Shown: positions 9,452 to 19,482 of the stretch, piece by piece
Layout of the letters: every line of letters starts with the position of its first letter
How positions within the stretch are numbered: the stretch's first letter is position 1
Assembly: GCA_016865855.1 (NCBI GenBank)
Contig: VGNX01000002.1
Coordinates: forward strand, 81,574-145,573
From: Chloroflexota bacterium
Lineage (GTDB): Bacteria; Chloroflexota; Dehalococcoidia; GIF9; UBA5629
Length of the DNA: 64,000 nucleotides
Direction: 5' to 3'
Notes under the pieces: model-generated
The model's input: the letters and a program-made list of their open reading frames with translations, nothing else
Databases searched by the model: none
Told to the model about the DNA's origin: nothing
Program-made: the position numbers and the translations under genes

Positions 9452-9820
9452 TCAAAAGTCTAGGCCAGCTTTCCTGGCAGCTTCCGCCAAAGCTTTAACT
9501 CGTCCATGATACTTATAGCCGCCCCTGTCAAAAGCTATCTGTTTAATCCCCTTATTCAAGGTACGCTGAGCCACAAGGGAGCCAACCAGCTCAGCGCTTT
9601 CCGTTTTTCTCTTTCCTGTGATTTTGTCCCTTATCTCTGCGTCCAAACTGCTCGCCGAAACCAGAGTATGCCCCGAAGAATCATCTACAACCTGAGCATA
9701 AATATGGTTCAAGCTGCGAAAAACGCAAAGCCTCGGCCTCGTCGCTGTACCGCTTACTTTGGCTCTAACCCGAACGTGACGTCGCTTTCGCGCTAACCTT
9801 GTATCTGTTCTAACCGCCAA
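9452..9820 (-). CDS. rplR: 50S ribosomal protein uL18
   Basis: A 122-residue uL18, a 5S rRNA-binding protein. Visible segments are [20 protein letters not shown] and the C-terminal [20 protein letters not shown] with the final KAGLDF, all typical. It sits between rplF (3 bases) and rpsE (9 bases). Confidence 0.97.
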   Translation of the reverse strand: MAVRTDTRLARKRRHVRVRAKVSGTATRPRLCVFRSLNHIYAQVVDDSSGHTLVSASSLDAEIRDKITGKRKTESAELVGSLVAQRTLNKGIKQIAFDRGGYKYHGRVKALAEAARKAGLDF

Positions 9821-9823
9821 TTT

Positions 9824-10375
9824 TTATCCTTTCAGTGTTGCCTTGCCCGCTTTGCCCGGTTTGAGACGGAGTCTCTCACCGGCATACTTGACACCCTTGC
9901 CTTTGTAGGAGTCTGCAGGCCGTATAGCTCTAATTTGAGCCGCTGTCTCACCCACAAGCTCCTTATCAATACCAGTAATCCGGATGCGGTTTGTCCCTTC
10001 CACCACAATTTCTATGCCAGCTGATGGGGAAAAATCTACCGGATGGCTGAACCCAATTTGCAGCGATAGTTTATTGCCGGCTTTCTGCGCCCGGTAACCA
10101 ACACCACTCAGCTCTACAACCTTTTCAAAACCTTTAGTAACGCCCTCAACCATGTTAGCCAAAAGGCTACGAGTCAATCCGTGTAAAGCACGATGATTTC
10201 TATTATCAGTAGGTCGCGCCACTATAAGGTTTCCATCTTTCAACGTAATTGAGATATCAGGGTGAAATGAGCGCGATAATTTACCCTTACCTCCCTCCAC
10301 AGTCACTTCATTGCCCTTAATATTAACTTTGACACCTTGAGGCACAGGTATAGGCAACAATCCTATTCGAGACAT
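9824..10375 (-). CDS. rplF: 50S ribosomal protein uL6
   Basis: A 183-residue uL6 with its two repeated domains. It begins MSRIGLLPIPVPQGVKV and ends with the conserved YKGKGVKYAGERLRLKPGKA near the sarcin-ricin loop contact. It lies between rpsH (22 bases) and rplR. Normal. Confidence 0.97.
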   Translation of the reverse strand: MSRIGLLPIPVPQGVKVNIKGNEVTVEGGKGKLSRSFHPDISITLKDGNLIVARPTDNRNHRALHGLTRSLLANMVEGVTKGFEKVVELSGVGYRAQKAGNKLSLQIGFSHPVDFSPSAGIEIVVEGTNRIRITGIDKELVGETAAQIRAIRPADSYKGKGVKYAGERLRLKPGKAGKATLKG

Positions 10376-10397
10376 AGACTCGCCTCCGAAAGTCTAC

Positions 10398-10790
10398 TTA
10401 CCAAACATAACATAACATTTCACCACCGAAATTTCGGCGCCATGCTTCTTGCCCGGTCATGAGTCCTTTGGATGTGGACAAAATAGCAACACCAAGCCCA
10501 CCGTAGACACGAGGAATTTCCTTACGGCCAGCATATAGTCTAAGACCTGGCTTGCTAACCCTCTCCAAACCGGCAATGGCAGGACGTCCGTTTATATACT
10601 TTAAGGATATCTTAATCACTCGTTGTGGCTTACCCTTGAGAACAGTATAATCAGTTATAAAGCCCTCTTCTTTGAGTATTTTGGCGATAGAGAGCTTAAT
10701 CCTGGACGCTGGCATGAGCACACTATCATGGTGCACCATGATTGCGTTGCGAATTCGAGTTAACATATCAGCGATGGGGTCAGTTACCAT
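10398..10790 (-). CDS. rpsH: 30S ribosomal protein uS8
   Basis: A 130-residue uS8 starting [13 protein letters not shown], with the C-terminal [20 protein letters not shown] and the final GGEMLCYVW. It binds helix 21 of 16S rRNA and in E. coli autoregulates the spc operon through rplE mRNA; whether that applies here is not visible. It follows rpsN by 25 bases. Confidence 0.97.
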   Translation of the reverse strand: MVTDPIADMLTRIRNAIMVHHDSVLMPASRIKLSIAKILKEEGFITDYTVLKGKPQRVIKISLKYINGRPAIAGLERVSKPGLRLYAGRKEIPRVYGGLGVAILSTSKGLMTGQEAWRRNFGGEMLCYVW

Positions 10791-10815
10791 GGACTTATGC
10801 CTCCAGCACTTTCAA

Positions 10816-11001
10816 TCACCAGCTTGATTTTCTCACTCCAGGAATTTCACCTTTTAAAGCCAGCTGTCGAAAGCAAATACGACACAGACCAAATTTGCGT
10901 ATATAGGCACGGGGCCTACCACACAACTTGCATCGATTCCGATGCTGCACCCTATACTTTGGAGGGCGCTTCGATTTCAGCACTTTAGATAACTTTGCCA
11001 T
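10816..11001 (-). CDS. rpsZ: 30S ribosomal protein uS14, type Z
   Basis: A 61-residue zinc-ribbon uS14 (C+ form): CKLCGRP ... [17 protein letters not shown] gives the CxxC-CxxC pair. This is the short form of Gram-positive bacteria, Chloroflexota and archaea rather than the 100-residue Zn-free form. It lies between rplE (12 bases) and rpsH (25 bases), its standard location. Symbols rpsN and rpsZ are both in use for it. Confidence 0.96.
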   Translation of the reverse strand: MAKLSKVLKSKRPPKYRVQHRNRCKLCGRPRAYIRKFGLCRICFRQLALKGEIPGVRKSSW

Positions 11002-11013
11002 TTTATCGAGAAC

Positions 11014-11556
11014 TTAACTCCTTCTAAAAGGCATACCTAGAGACTCGAGTAAACTCCTGCCTTCCTCATTGCTAGTTGCAGTAGTAACGATGATTATTTC
11101 AAATCCCCGCAGCTTATCCACCTTATCATAATCAATCTCAGGGAAAACTACCTGCTCCTTAATTCCTAAGGTATAGTTGCCCTCACCATCAAATGAATCG
11201 CGGGATATTCCTTGAAAATCCCTGATCCGTGCCAAAACAACACTAACGAGCTTATCAAAGAAGTCGTACATTCGCCTGCCCCGCAATGTCACCATCATAC
11301 CGATAGGCATGCCGGCTCTGAGTTTAAAAGCGGCGATAGACTTTTTAGCTCGTGTCATTACTGGATGCTGCCCCGAAATAGCCACCAAATCCTTCTCAGC
11401 TCCTTCTAAAGCCTTAGGGTTTTGTATCGCTTCGCCCAAACCGATATTTAGCACGACTTTATTAAGCCTCGGCACTTGCATCACATTCTTATACCCGAAC
11501 TTACGCATTAGTTCAGGCACTACTTCTTTCTCATACTTTTCCTTCAACCGTGACAT
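11014..11556 (-). CDS. rplE: 50S ribosomal protein uL5
   Basis: A 180-residue uL5 that binds 5S rRNA. It shows [39 protein letters not shown] and the C-terminal [20 protein letters not shown] ending SLGMPFRR. It follows rplX by 20 bases. Normal length and order. Confidence 0.97.
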   Translation of the reverse strand: MSRLKEKYEKEVVPELMRKFGYKNVMQVPRLNKVVLNIGLGEAIQNPKALEGAEKDLVAISGQHPVMTRAKKSIAAFKLRAGMPIGMMVTLRGRRMYDFFDKLVSVVLARIRDFQGISRDSFDGEGNYTLGIKEQVVFPEIDYDKVDKLRGFEIIIVTTATSNEEGRSLLESLGMPFRRS

Positions 11557-11576
11557 CCTTAAAATGCACCTTTCAA

Positions 11577-11888
11577 TTAATCGATCACTTCATGACAGGA
11601 GCGACAAATTCGCGCTTTTCTACCATCACCAAGAAAATGGGAGCCAACCCGAGCTGGCTTGTTACATTTATTGCAAATTAACATGACATTTGATATATCG
11701 AGCGGTGCTTCTAGCTCAATTATGCCAGCCTGCCTGGCTGCGCCGCGAGCTCGGGAATGGCGCTTAATCATATTAACACCTTCGACTATCAACTTGTCGT
11801 TCCTAGGTAAAGCCTTTCGTACCTTACCCTTCTTCCCCCTGTCTTTGCCGGCGATAACGAGAACCGTATCATTCTTTCTAATCTTCAT
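11577..11888 (-). CDS. rplX: 50S ribosomal protein uL24 with C-terminal Cys pairs
   Basis: A 103-residue uL24 with the KOW motif around [15 protein letters not shown], then [11 protein letters not shown]. The C-terminal third contains two CxxC pairs (CNKCNKP and CRSCHEVID), a zinc-ribbon-like element seen in a subset of bacterial uL24 proteins. It starts one base after the rplN stop and acts as an assembly initiator at the exit tunnel. Confidence 0.96.
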   Translation of the reverse strand: MKIRKNDTVLVIAGKDRGKKGKVRKALPRNDKLIVEGVNMIKRHSRARGAARQAGIIELEAPLDISNVMLICNKCNKPARVGSHFLGDGRKARICRSCHEVID

Positions 11889-11889
11889 T

Positions 11890-12258
11890 TCATAGAACCT
11901 CAGGAGCCAACGATATTATCTTCATAAAATTCTTGTCTCGGAGCTCTCTAGCTACCGGACCAAAAATGCGAGTGCCTCTAGGGTTGTTTTTATCATCCAA
12001 GATAACCGCGGCATTGTCATCAAATCTAATATAAGAGCCATCCGGGCGATGATGCTGTTTAGCTATGCGTACAACCACCGCCCGAACTACCTCGCCCTTT
12101 TTTACAACACCGCCAGGTATGGCTCGCTTTACTGCCCCGACAACAACATCACCAACAGTGGCATATCTTCTCCGCGTGCCACCGGGCACGTTGATGCACA
12201 TAATCTGCCGAGCTCCAGTATTATCTGCTACCTTAAGTCTAGTATAAGGCTGAATCAT
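11890..12258 (-). CDS. rplN: 50S ribosomal protein uL14
   Basis: A 122-residue uL14: [20 protein letters not shown], then [20 protein letters not shown] and [20 protein letters not shown]. It forms intersubunit bridges. It follows rpsQ by 15 bases and precedes rplX by one base. Normal. Confidence 0.97.
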   Translation of the reverse strand: MIQPYTRLKVADNTGARQIMCINVPGGTRRRYATVGDVVVGAVKRAIPGGVVKKGEVVRAVVVRIAKQHHRPDGSYIRFDDNAAVILDDKNNPRGTRIFGPVARELRDKNFMKIISLAPEVL

Positions 12259-12273
12259 TATTCCTTATCTCTT

Positions 12274-12555
12274 TTAAATTATCTCAGCAGGCTCGACCTC
12301 AACTACTTCTTTTCTGCTTATTACCTCCGCCACCCGCCAGCGCTTTTCCTTAGACAAAGGGCGAGTCTCAATAATCTTCACTACATCACCGACCTTACAG
12401 GCATTAGCCTCATCATGGGCCTTGAATTTAGAAGTATGTCTGACCACCTTCTTGTAAAGAGGATGACGCCCTAAACTCTCCACCAACACCACCACCGTTT
12501 TATCCATCTTATCGCTTATTACCATGCCGGTTCTGGTTTTTCGTTTCGCTTTCAT
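12274..12555 (-). CDS. rpsQ: 30S ribosomal protein uS17
   Basis: A 93-residue uS17 with an OB fold: [36 protein letters not shown] and [20 protein letters not shown]. It binds the 5' domain of 16S rRNA. It starts three bases after rpmC, in the standard rplP-rpmC-rpsQ order. Confidence 0.97.
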   Translation of the reverse strand: MKAKRKTRTGMVISDKMDKTVVVLVESLGRHPLYKKVVRHTSKFKAHDEANACKVGDVVKIIETRPLSKEKRWRVAEVISRKEVVEVEPAEII

Positions 12556-12558
12556 AAA

Positions 12559-12756
12559 CTATCCTATGCCAAGCTCCCTCTGTCTTATTACGGTCTCAAT
12601 TCTGGCGATTCTTTTCTTGACTTTGGGCAACTCACGGTGATTAGCCAACTGTCGAGTAGCCAGGCGAAATCGTAAGTTAAAAAGCTCCTGGCGAGCTTCC
12701 CCAAACCGCTTCAATAATTCCGCGTCGCCAAGAGAACGAATCTCATCGATTTTCAA
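12559..12756 (-). CDS. rpmC: 50S ribosomal protein uL29
   Basis: A 65-residue, mostly helical uL29: [19 protein letters not shown], then [19 protein letters not shown] and the arginine-rich end. It lies at the exit tunnel, where SRP and trigger factor dock. Its ATG overlaps the rplP stop by four bases. Normal. Confidence 0.97.
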   Translation of the reverse strand: MKIDEIRSLGDAELLKRFGEARQELFNLRFRLATRQLANHRELPKVKKRIARIETVIRQRELGIG

Positions 12757-13184
12757 CTTTTCGCCTCTTCCTTAACCGTTTCTTTTACTACAAACCTAGC
12801 AGTAATAGGTAGCTTATAAGAAGCCAAATGTAATGCCTCACGAGCCACATTTTCTTTTATGCCACCTATCTCAAATAGCATTCTTCCTGGTCTGACTACA
12901 GCTACCCAGTGGTCTGGAGAACCTTTTCCGCTGCCCATCCTCGTCTCCGCTGGCTTTTTGGTTACCGGCTTATCCGGAAAGACGCGAATCCACATCTGAC
13001 CACCACGGCGTAGATAACGAACTATGACACGGCGAGCAGCTTCAATCTGCCTAGCTGTTATCCATGCCGCTTCCTGAGCCTGCAACCCGAACTCACCAAA
13101 GACAATAGTGCTTCCGGCTTGCGCCTTGCCTCTTAATTGCCCTCGATGAACTTTACGATACTTCACTCGCTTCGGCTGTAACAC
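12753..13184 (-). CDS. rplP: 50S ribosomal protein uL16
   Basis: A 143-residue uL16: [59 protein letters not shown] and [20 protein letters not shown]. It lies by the A-site tRNA elbow. The gene overlaps rpsC by 32 bases at its start, more than its neighbours do, and rpmC by four bases at its end. Confidence 0.97.
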   Translation of the reverse strand: MLQPKRVKYRKVHRGQLRGKAQAGSTIVFGEFGLQAQEAAWITARQIEAARRVIVRYLRRGGQMWIRVFPDKPVTKKPAETRMGSGKGSPDHWVAVVRPGRMLFEIGGIKENVAREALHLASYKLPITARFVVKETVKEEAKS

Positions 13185-13824
13185 TTTCTCTCCTTATTTC
13201 AGGGTAAACACGACCTTTGTAAATCCAGACTTTAACGCCGATGTGACCCAGCGTAGTGCGAGCTTCAGCAAAACCATAATCGATATCGGCACAAAGTGTA
13301 TGTAACGGTAACTGGCCCTGGAGGGTAGTTTCACGACGAGCAATTTCGACGCCGCCTAACCTTCCAGCACAGCTTATCTTCACTCCTTTGGCACCAGCCT
13401 GCATTGTCCGAAAAGCTGCTTGTTTCATTGCTCTCCTGAAAGCCATCCGACGTTCAAGCTGGTCAGCCACATTCCTGGCTACCAAACGAGCCTCAAGCTC
13501 AGGCTGTTCGACCTCTTTAATAGATAGTCGCACTCTCTTACCACAGATTCCCTCTAAATGTGACCTCAACTCCTCAGCACGTTGTCCTCCCCTACCAATA
13601 ACAATACCAGGGCGCGAAGAATACAAATTTACCAGAATTTCATTACCCTGGTGGTCAATTTCCGCCCTGGCAACGCCACCTTCAGCACACTTTTCTTGAA
13701 TAGCCTGGCGCAACTTCAAATCCTCATGCAGGAACTCAGTATAATGCTTCTCATCATACCACTTAGACTGCCAGCCACGAATGATACCGATTCTGAAACC
13801 GTAAGGATGCACTTTATGTCCCAC
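13153..13824 (-). CDS. rpsC: 30S ribosomal protein uS3, GTG start
   Basis: A 223-residue uS3 ([19 protein letters not shown]-domain GXXG in [13 protein letters not shown]). The frame continues upstream, but the start is placed at the GTG at 13824: an AGGAGG lies nine bases before it, and uS3 proteins canonically begin MGHKVHP. The GTG lies inside the last codons of rplV (11-base overlap). The gene overlaps rplP by 32 bases at its end. It forms part of the mRNA entry helicase site. Confidence 0.94.
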   Translation of the reverse strand: MGHKVHPYGFRIGIIRGWQSKWYDEKHYTEFLHEDLKLRQAIQEKCAEGGVARAEIDHQGNEILVNLYSSRPGIVIGRGGQRAEELRSHLEGICGKRVRLSIKEVEQPELEARLVARNVADQLERRMAFRRAMKQAAFRTMQAGAKGVKISCAGRLGGVEIARRETTLQGQLPLHTLCADIDYGFAEARTTLGHIGVKVWIYKGRVYPEIRRESVTAEASEVS

Positions 13825-14164
13825 TTTGCTCTTCCTCCTCGGCAACAAAAACACTGATATGAGTGCAACGCTTCAAAATAGGAGCCACTCGTCCTCTAGC
13901 CTGCGGCCGGAATCTTTTAAAAGTATGCCCCTCATTGGCGAAAATATCGGCTATCTTAAGCTCGGCAGGTTCCATCTGGAAATTATTTTCAGCATTTGCT
14001 GCCGCCGATTTAATTGCCTTAGCCACAGCCCTAGCTGCCGGCGTCGGCACGAACTTAAGAATAGTCAAAGCCTCATCAACTTTTCTGCCCCGCACCATAT
14101 CTACAACCAACTTAGCTTTCCGAGGCGAAACACGAACATCTTTAGATACCGCTGCTACTTTCAT
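13814..14164 (-). CDS. rplV: 50S ribosomal protein uL22
   Basis: A 116-residue uL22: VRVSPRKAKLVVDMVRGRKV at the N terminus, a tunnel-lining hairpin around GHTFKRFRPQARGRVAPILK, and an unusual acidic tail EEEEQSGT. It lies between rpsS (3 bases) and rpsC (11-base overlap). Otherwise normal. Confidence 0.97.
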   Translation of the reverse strand: MKVAAVSKDVRVSPRKAKLVVDMVRGRKVDEALTILKFVPTPAARAVAKAIKSAAANAENNFQMEPAELKIADIFANEGHTFKRFRPQARGRVAPILKRCTHISVFVAEEEEQSGT

Positions 14165-14167
14165 TTC

Positions 14168-14464
14168 CTACAAACTACTCTTTCTTGCTTGAACAGTCAC
14201 CTGCGCCTTACTAACGTGCCCGCGAAATGTCCGGGTCGCAGCGAATTCTCCCAGCTTATGCCCCACCATATTCTCAGTGATAAAGATGGGCACATGGCGC
14301 CGACCATCGTGCACCCCAATGGTATGACCTATCATTTGAGGTAGGACAGTAGAGGCACGAGACCATGTCTTTAGCACTACCTTTTCCCCAGAGCGATTAA
14401 GCGCCTCTATCTTTTTAAGTAACTTAGCCTCGCAATAAGGACCTTTTTTGGATGAGCGTGACAT
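14168..14464 (-). CDS. rpsS: 30S ribosomal protein uS19
   Basis: A 98-residue uS19: [19 protein letters not shown], the central [20 protein letters not shown] and [20 protein letters not shown]. It pairs with uS13 in the 30S head. It lies between rplB (27 bases) and rplV. Normal length. Confidence 0.97.
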   Translation of the reverse strand: MSRSSKKGPYCEAKLLKKIEALNRSGEKVVLKTWSRASTVLPQMIGHTIGVHDGRRHVPIFITENMVGHKLGEFAATRTFRGHVSKAQVTVQARKSSL

Positions 14465-14491
14465 TCTATCCCTGCCTTTTCAACTACCTTT

Positions 14492-15313
14492 CTATTTCCG
14501 ACGCTTGACAATCAATCTATCTGAAGCCTTGTTCCGGCGCGTCTTCGGACCCAAAGCCGGCTTGCCCCATGGTGTTTTTGGCGCCATCCCCCGAGGAGCT
14601 TTGCCTTCACCACCACCATGGGGATGGTCACGTGGTGTCATAGCTGAACCACGAACTTGAGGGCGCCGTCCAAGCAATCTTGTGCGTCCAGCCTTGCCCA
14701 ACTTTACACCTTGATGTTCAACATTGCTTACTTGCCCCACGGTAGCCAGGCAATCGCTCAAAAAACGCCGTAGCTCTCCAGAAGGCAAGCGAACAAGTGA
14801 ATATCTGCCCTCTTTACCTAATAGCTGCGCCGCTGTACCAGCACTACGCACTATCTGCCCGCCTTTTCCAGGTTCAAATTCAAGATTATGAATCAAAGTA
14901 CCATCCGGAATCGAACCTAACGGCAAAGCATTACCGGGCTTTATCTCCGCACCCTCTCCCGTCATTATGACATCACCCACGTTGAGCCCCAGGGGGGCCA
15001 GAATGTAACGCTTCTCTCCATCCGCATAATGAATGAGAGCAATACGAGCTGAGCGATTGGGGTCATATTCTATAGCAGCCACCTTACCCTGGATACCAAG
15101 TTTATCTCGCTTAAAATCAATTATGCGCAATCTGCGCTTAGCACCGCCACCCCGATGCCGCACACTTACCACACCCCTATTGTTACGCCCTGCCCTTTTC
15201 CTAAGCGGCAGCAACAGAGACTTCTCGGGAACCGCCTTGGTTATCTCCTCAAAAGAGGCGCTAACCATGCCCCGCCTGCCCGGTGATGTTGGGCGATAGG
15301 TTTTTAATGCCAA
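14492..15313 (-). CDS. rplB: 50S ribosomal protein uL2
   Basis: A 273-residue uL2: [40 protein letters not shown], and the [19 protein letters not shown] segment whose His is the conserved residue near the peptidyl transferase centre. Needed for subunit joining. Upstream, instead of the usual direct junction with rplW, there is a 132-base gap that holds the small bS22-like gene described separately. Confidence 0.97.
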   Translation of the reverse strand: MALKTYRPTSPGRRGMVSASFEEITKAVPEKSLLLPLRKRAGRNNRGVVSVRHRGGGAKRRLRIIDFKRDKLGIQGKVAAIEYDPNRSARIALIHYADGEKRYILAPLGLNVGDVIMTGEGAEIKPGNALPLGSIPDGTLIHNLEFEPGKGGQIVRSAGTAAQLLGKEGRYSLVRLPSGELRRFLSDCLATVGQVSNVEHQGVKLGKAGRTRLLGRRPQVRGSAMTPRDHPHGGGEGKAPRGMAPKTPWGKPALGPKTRRNKASDRLIVKRRK

Positions 15314-15332
15314 AGCTTACCTCCCCCTAATT

Positions 15333-15428
15333 CTAGGGATGTCTCCTTTGCCATCGGGTCTTTCTAAGGAGTTTGCGATGCTTATGCTTCGCCATTTTTT
15401 TCTTCCGTTTCTTTATTACTGAGCCCAA
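15333..15428 (-). CDS. bS22 / AURKAIP1-COX24-domain-like ribosomal mini-protein, TTG start
   Basis: A 31-residue, extremely basic peptide hidden between rplW and rplB. With a TTG start it reads (M)GSVIKKRKKKM then AKHKHRKLLRKTR and ends WQRRHP. The pattern GSVIKKRxKxM-x-KxKHRKLLRxTRxQRR matches, as I recall it, the actinobacterial 30S protein bS22 and the AURKAIP1/COX24 domain of mitochondrial small-subunit proteins. An AGAGG lies seven bases before the TTG, and the gene fits exactly between its neighbours (17 bases after rplW, 19 before rplB). The TTG choice rests on the SD and the family's conserved MGSVIKKR start; an internal ATG at codon 12 would remove the conserved head. No ribosome localisation can be proven from sequence. 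Confidence 0.8.
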   Translation of the reverse strand: MGSVIKKRKKKMAKHKHRKLLRKTRWQRRHP

Positions 15429-15445
15429 TTCTATTCCTCTATTCT

Positions 15446-15730
15446 TTAAACTCCTTCGAAGAACTCTATTTTCTGGCCTGGTTCCAAGGTAACAACTGCT
15501 TTCTTCCAAGACGGAGTTAATACATACCGTCTGCCTATTCTTCTCATCTTCCCTGGAACACTCATTACATTAACCTTAACCACATTGACCTTAAACGCTG
15601 CTTGCACAGCTTCCTTAATTTGGCGTTTATTGGCCTCCTTCGCCACCTCAAAGGCATACCTGTTCTGTTCTTTCAACAGCGTGGCCTTTTCAGTGATTAA
15701 AGGCCGTCTTACTACCTCATAAAGATGCAT
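15446..15730 (-). CDS. rplW: 50S ribosomal protein uL23
   Basis: A 94-residue uL23: YEVVRRPLITEKATLLKEQN, FEVAKEANKRQIKEAVQAAF and VNVMSVPGKMRRIGRR. It forms the exit-tunnel docking site for trigger factor and SRP. It follows rplD by 18 bases; downstream lies the bS22-like gene rather than rplB. Confidence 0.97.
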   Translation of the reverse strand: MHLYEVVRRPLITEKATLLKEQNRYAFEVAKEANKRQIKEAVQAAFKVNVVKVNVMSVPGKMRRIGRRYVLTPSWKKAVVTLEPGQKIEFFEGV

Positions 15731-15748
15731 ATCTACTAAACTCTTGAT

Positions 15749-16420
15749 TTAATTGACACTACCCACTGCCTCTGGGACCGACTTTTCGCCCCATAACTCT
15801 TCCACTTTCCGCACTGCGTCCACGGTCATTACTAAGTCTTTAAAAGAAAGTAAATCAGCCACGTTAAGCAAAGGCGCCGGCATTGTCTTAACGCCTAGTA
15901 AATTGCGCGCCGACTTAACCAAATTAGCCTCAGCTTCAGCGGTAGCGATGATGACAGAATCACCGATCCTCAAGGCTATCAACATATCCAGTATTGCCTT
16001 AGTTTTCGGGCCGTCAAGCTCAAGTTTGTCAACAACCTTCAGCTCTCCACTACTTGCTTTACCAGAAAGAACGCACCTCAAAGCCAAACGCCGCATCTTC
16101 TTGGGCATATCTTGCCGATAGCTTCGAGGATGCGGCCCAAATGCCACTCCACCTCCCCGGAGGAGAGGTGACCTAACATCACCGCGACGTGCCCGACCAG
16201 TATGCTTTTGAGCAAAAAGTTTCCTGCCGCTGCCACTAACCTCGCCTCTTCTCTTAGTATCAGCAGTCCCCAGGCGACGATTAGCTAAGTGCCTGACTAA
16301 CGCTTGATGCACCACGGCCTCATTAAAGGGCACAGCAAAAACATCGTCCCTTATTTCGATTTGCCCGGTTACTTTACCCTTCAAATTATGAATCTGAACT
16401 TGCACTCTGCTTACCCCCAC
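15749..16420 (-). CDS. rplD: 50S ribosomal protein uL4
   Basis: A 223-residue uL4: RRGEVSGSGRKLFAQKHTGR and ARRGDVRSPLLRGGGVAFGP in the tunnel loop, then the Rossmann-like C-terminal half. The frame has a GTG start at 16420, overlapping rplC by 35 bases; an alternative GTG at 16405 (VQVQIHNLKG) would give a start nearer the family norm. The sequence does not decide between them, as both have G-rich but imperfect SD regions. In E. coli uL4 autoregulates the S10 operon; no such leader is visible here. Confidence 0.95.
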   Translation of the reverse strand: MGVSRVQVQIHNLKGKVTGQIEIRDDVFAVPFNEAVVHQALVRHLANRRLGTADTKRRGEVSGSGRKLFAQKHTGRARRGDVRSPLLRGGGVAFGPHPRSYRQDMPKKMRRLALRCVLSGKASSGELKVVDKLELDGPKTKAILDMLIALRIGDSVIIATAEAEANLVKSARNLLGVKTMPAPLLNVADLLSFKDLVMTVDAVRKVEELWGEKSVPEAVGSVN

Positions 16421-17027
16421 CAGCTTTCTTGATGAGCAACAATCCCTTTTTAGAACCGGGCACCGCCCCCTTCACCAGCAACAAGTGACGAGCCGAATCG
16501 ACATCGAGCACTTTAAGATTGCGCTCGGTTACTCGCCTGTCCCCCATGTGCCCGGCCATACGCGTTCCTTTTAATACCCGCCCCGGAGATGTGGTGGCGC
16601 CAATCGAGCCAGGCGCTCGATGACGATCGGACTGTCCGTGGGTCTTAGGGCCACCAGCAAAATGATGGCGTTTGACTACACCGGCAAAACCTTTACCCTT
16701 TGATATACCGGTGACATCAAGCAAATCTCCCGGCTTAAACATATCCACATCAACTTTCTGTCCCACTTGAACAGAGTTGACATCCTCCACGCTAAACTCA
16801 CGGAGATGTTTGAATTGACCTATCTCCTTAAGGTGGCCTTTTTGCGGAGAGTTAAGCCGCTTGGCTTCCCCGAAGCCAAGCTGAACAGCATTATAACCAT
16901 CCTTAGCCTCGGTCTTTACTTGAATAACAAAGCAAGGACCTACTTCAATAGCTGTCACTACCACCTCTCCATCATCATGGAAAAGTTGTGTCATACCTAT
17001 TTTTCTACCAATCATGCCCTGAATCAT
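16386..17027 (-). CDS. rplC: 50S ribosomal protein uL3
   Basis: A 213-residue uL3: MIQGMIGRKIGMTQLFHDDG, GKGFAGVVKRHHFAGGPKTH then GQSDRHRAPGSIG, including the Gln that PrmB methylates in other bacteria, and VLKGTRMAGHMGDRRVTERN. An early 23S assembly protein. It follows rpsJ by eight bases and overlaps rplD. Confidence 0.97.
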   Translation of the reverse strand: MIQGMIGRKIGMTQLFHDDGEVVVTAIEVGPCFVIQVKTEAKDGYNAVQLGFGEAKRLNSPQKGHLKEIGQFKHLREFSVEDVNSVQVGQKVDVDMFKPGDLLDVTGISKGKGFAGVVKRHHFAGGPKTHGQSDRHRAPGSIGATTSPGRVLKGTRMAGHMGDRRVTERNLKVLDVDSARHLLLVKGAVPGSKKGLLLIKKAGGGKQSASSDS

Positions 17028-17035
17028 TTTTCTGG

Positions 17036-17344
17036 CTACAATCTAATATCTATCTCCACCCCGGAGGGCAGTTGAAGTTGAGTCAACGCATCTATAGTTT
17101 TAGAGGTTGGGCCCAAGATATCAATAAGGCGCTTGTGCGTACGAATCTCGAATTGTTCTCGCGAATCTTTATCAATAAAGGGAGAGCGAATAACACAAAA
17201 CTTCTCGATTTGAGTAGGCAGGGGCACCGGCCCGGCAACCACAGCGCCAGTGCGCTCTGCAGTCTCCACAATTTGTTCCACCGACTGGTCAACTAGCCTG
17301 TGGTCAAACCCTCTAATTTTGATTCGAATTTTTTGCTTCGGCAT
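17036..17344 (-). CDS. rpsJ: 30S ribosomal protein uS10
   Basis: A 102-residue uS10 (NusE): [40 protein letters not shown] and [20 protein letters not shown]. Besides its ribosomal role, uS10 links NusG to transcribing polymerase. It directly abuts the fusA stop with no gap; tuf, often found between fusA and rpsJ, is absent. Confidence 0.97.
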   Translation of the reverse strand: MPKQKIRIKIRGFDHRLVDQSVEQIVETAERTGAVVAGPVPLPTQIEKFCVIRSPFIDKDSREQFEIRTHKRLIDILGPTSKTIDALTQLQLPSGVEIDIRL

Positions 17345-19423
17345 TTATCTACCTCTAACCTTAACCTCTATCTGCCCCGCCAGACCGGCTGGTAACTCTC
17401 TATAGCAATGAAACTCCAGGGAATGGGTTGCCCTGCCCTGACTTAAAGACCTAAGGATAGTAGCATAACCGAAAATCTCAGCTAGAGGAACAAGAGCACG
17501 AACAACACAGGTTTCACCGTGCGTCTCAATGCCCTCAACGTGTCCCCTCCTTGAATTCAAATCGCCGATGACGTCGCCCAAGAACTGGGCTGGCATCACT
17601 ACTTCCAATTTCATAATCGGCTCGAGGAGTATGGGATTGGCCTTGCTAACACCACCCTTCAAAGCTATCGAACCTGCCATCTTGAAAGCCAGGTCAGAGG
17701 AATCCACTTCGTGGAAACTACCATCAAACAGAGTCGCTTTGATATCTACTATTGGATAGCCTGCCACCACACCACTTTCCAGAGCCTCCCTGACCCCAGC
17801 TTCGACTGCCGGAACATACTCCTTTGGTATGTCTCCACCTCGAACCTGGTCAACAAACCTAAAGCCGCTACCTCGCTCTCCAGGCTCAAGCTTAATCCAG
17901 ACATGACCATATTGTCCTCGACCACCAAACTGATGGATAAATCTACCTTCTATTTCTACCGGTATAGTAATGGTCTCTTTATAGGCTACCTGCGGCTTGC
18001 CAACTCTCACCGTCACATTAAACTCGCGAAGCATACGGTCTATTAAAACCTCTAGATGTAATTCGCCCATCCCGGAAATAAGGGTTTGTCCGGTTTCCTG
18101 GTCAGTACGTACTTTAAAAGTGGGGTCCTCTTCGGAAAGCTTGTTCATGGCTTCACCCAGCTTATCTTGGTCCGCCTTGCTCTTAGGTTCTACAACCATC
18201 GACAGCACCGGCTCAGGGAAGCGGATAGCTTCGAGAAGTACTGGTCGAGTTGGGTCACACAACGTGTCCCCGGTGAAGGTATCTTTGAGGCCTAAAGTAG
18301 CGGCAATGCTACCGGTATCGGTCTCTTCAATCTCTTCACGGCGATTGGCATGCATAAGAATCAACCTGCCGAGACGCTCCTTGCGTCCTTTGCTGGAGTT
18401 GAGGACCTGCATTCCCGCTTTAACTTTGCCTGAGTAAACCCGAAAATAAACCAGCCTACCCATAAAGGGGTCAGCCACTACCTTAAAAGCCAAAGCCGAA
18501 AATGGAGCTTCATCGCTCACCTGCCGAACATCCACCTCACCAGTTTTCAAGTCAATAACCTGAACCGGAGGTATGTCCAAAGGAGAAGGAAGATAATCCA
18601 CAACGGCATCGAGCAGGAGTTGAACTCCTTTATTCCGCAAAGCAGTACCGCAAAGCACGGGCACTATCCGATTAGCCAAAGTTAATCTTCTTATGGCAGC
18701 CTTAATCTGACCGCTTTGAATTTCTCCACCTTCGATATAAAGTAACATCAATTGATCATCATTCTCAGCTAATCTTTCAATCAATGACTGTCTATGCTTA
18801 GCTATCTCCTCCCTCTCTTCCTCTGGAACAGGCGATTCCACAGGCGGAACGCTCACGTCATCAGAGAACAACCAAGCTTTGCTGTCAACTAAGTCTATTA
18901 CACCCTTAAACTGACTTTCCCTGCCCCAGGGCAACTGCACTGGTATAGCTTTAGTTCGCAGCCGCTCCTCAATCATATTCACAGTGTGATGAAAATCGGC
19001 ACCAACCCTATCCATCTTATTGATAAAGCAGATTCTCGGAACGCCATATCTATCCGCCTGCCGCCATACTGTCTCCGACTGGGCTTCCACCCCGGCCACA
19101 GCATCGAGCACCACCACCCCACCATCCAGTACCCGAAGGCTGCGCTCGACTTCAGCAGTAAAATCGACATGCCCCGGCGTGTCAATGATATTTATGCGGT
19201 GTTCCTGCCAGTGACAAGTCGTAGCTGCAGCGGTGATAGTAATCCCGCGTTCCCGCTCCTGTTCCATCCAATCCATCACCGCCGTCCCTTCATCCACCGC
19301 ACCAACCTTGTAGGTGCGGCCTGTATAAAACAAAATCCTCTCAGTAACAGTTGTCTTGCCAGCATCAATGTGGGCAATGATGCCTATGTTCCGCACCTTG
19401 TCTAAAGGAAAAGTCCGGGTCAT
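17345..19423 (-). CDS. fusA: Elongation factor G
   Basis: A 692-residue translocase GTPase. All G motifs are visible: AHIDAGKTT (G1), [11 protein letters not shown] (G2), DTPGHVDF (G3), NKMDRVGAD (G4) and GTALRNKG (G5); the C-terminal domains include [15 protein letters not shown] and [17 protein letters not shown]. The start chosen is the ATG at 19423 ([15 protein letters not shown]): it has AGGA nine bases upstream and gives the typical family length. An in-frame ATG at 19489, overlapping the rpsG stop as ATGGTAA, would add 22 residues without a good SD but could act by translational coupling. Confidence 0.96.
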   Translation of the reverse strand: MTRTFPLDKVRNIGIIAHIDAGKTTVTERILFYTGRTYKVGAVDEGTAVMDWMEQERERGITITAAATTCHWQEHRINIIDTPGHVDFTAEVERSLRVLDGGVVVLDAVAGVEAQSETVWRQADRYGVPRICFINKMDRVGADFHHTVNMIEERLRTKAIPVQLPWGRESQFKGVIDLVDSKAWLFSDDVSVPPVESPVPEEEREEIAKHRQSLIERLAENDDQLMLLYIEGGEIQSGQIKAAIRRLTLANRIVPVLCGTALRNKGVQLLLDAVVDYLPSPLDIPPVQVIDLKTGEVDVRQVSDEAPFSALAFKVVADPFMGRLVYFRVYSGKVKAGMQVLNSSKGRKERLGRLILMHANRREEIEETDTGSIAATLGLKDTFTGDTLCDPTRPVLLEAIRFPEPVLSMVVEPKSKADQDKLGEAMNKLSEEDPTFKVRTDQETGQTLISGMGELHLEVLIDRMLREFNVTVRVGKPQVAYKETITIPVEIEGRFIHQFGGRGQYGHVWIKLEPGERGSGFRFVDQVRGGDIPKEYVPAVEAGVREALESGVVAGYPIVDIKATLFDGSFHEVDSSDLAFKMAGSIALKGGVSKANPILLEPIMKLEVVMPAQFLGDVIGDLNSRRGHVEGIETHGETCVVRALVPLAEIFGYATILRSLSQGRATHSLEFHCYRELPAGLAGQIEVKVRGR

Positions 19424-19482
19424 GACATTGTTTCCTATACCAACCGCTTTTTTGGGCTGTTGGGACTTAATTCCTGCTGTAG

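Noticed and set aside
12049-12474. A 141-codon plus-strand frame opposite rplN and rpsQ
   Set aside because: Antisense to two conserved ribosomal genes with no supporting start signal; rejected as chance.
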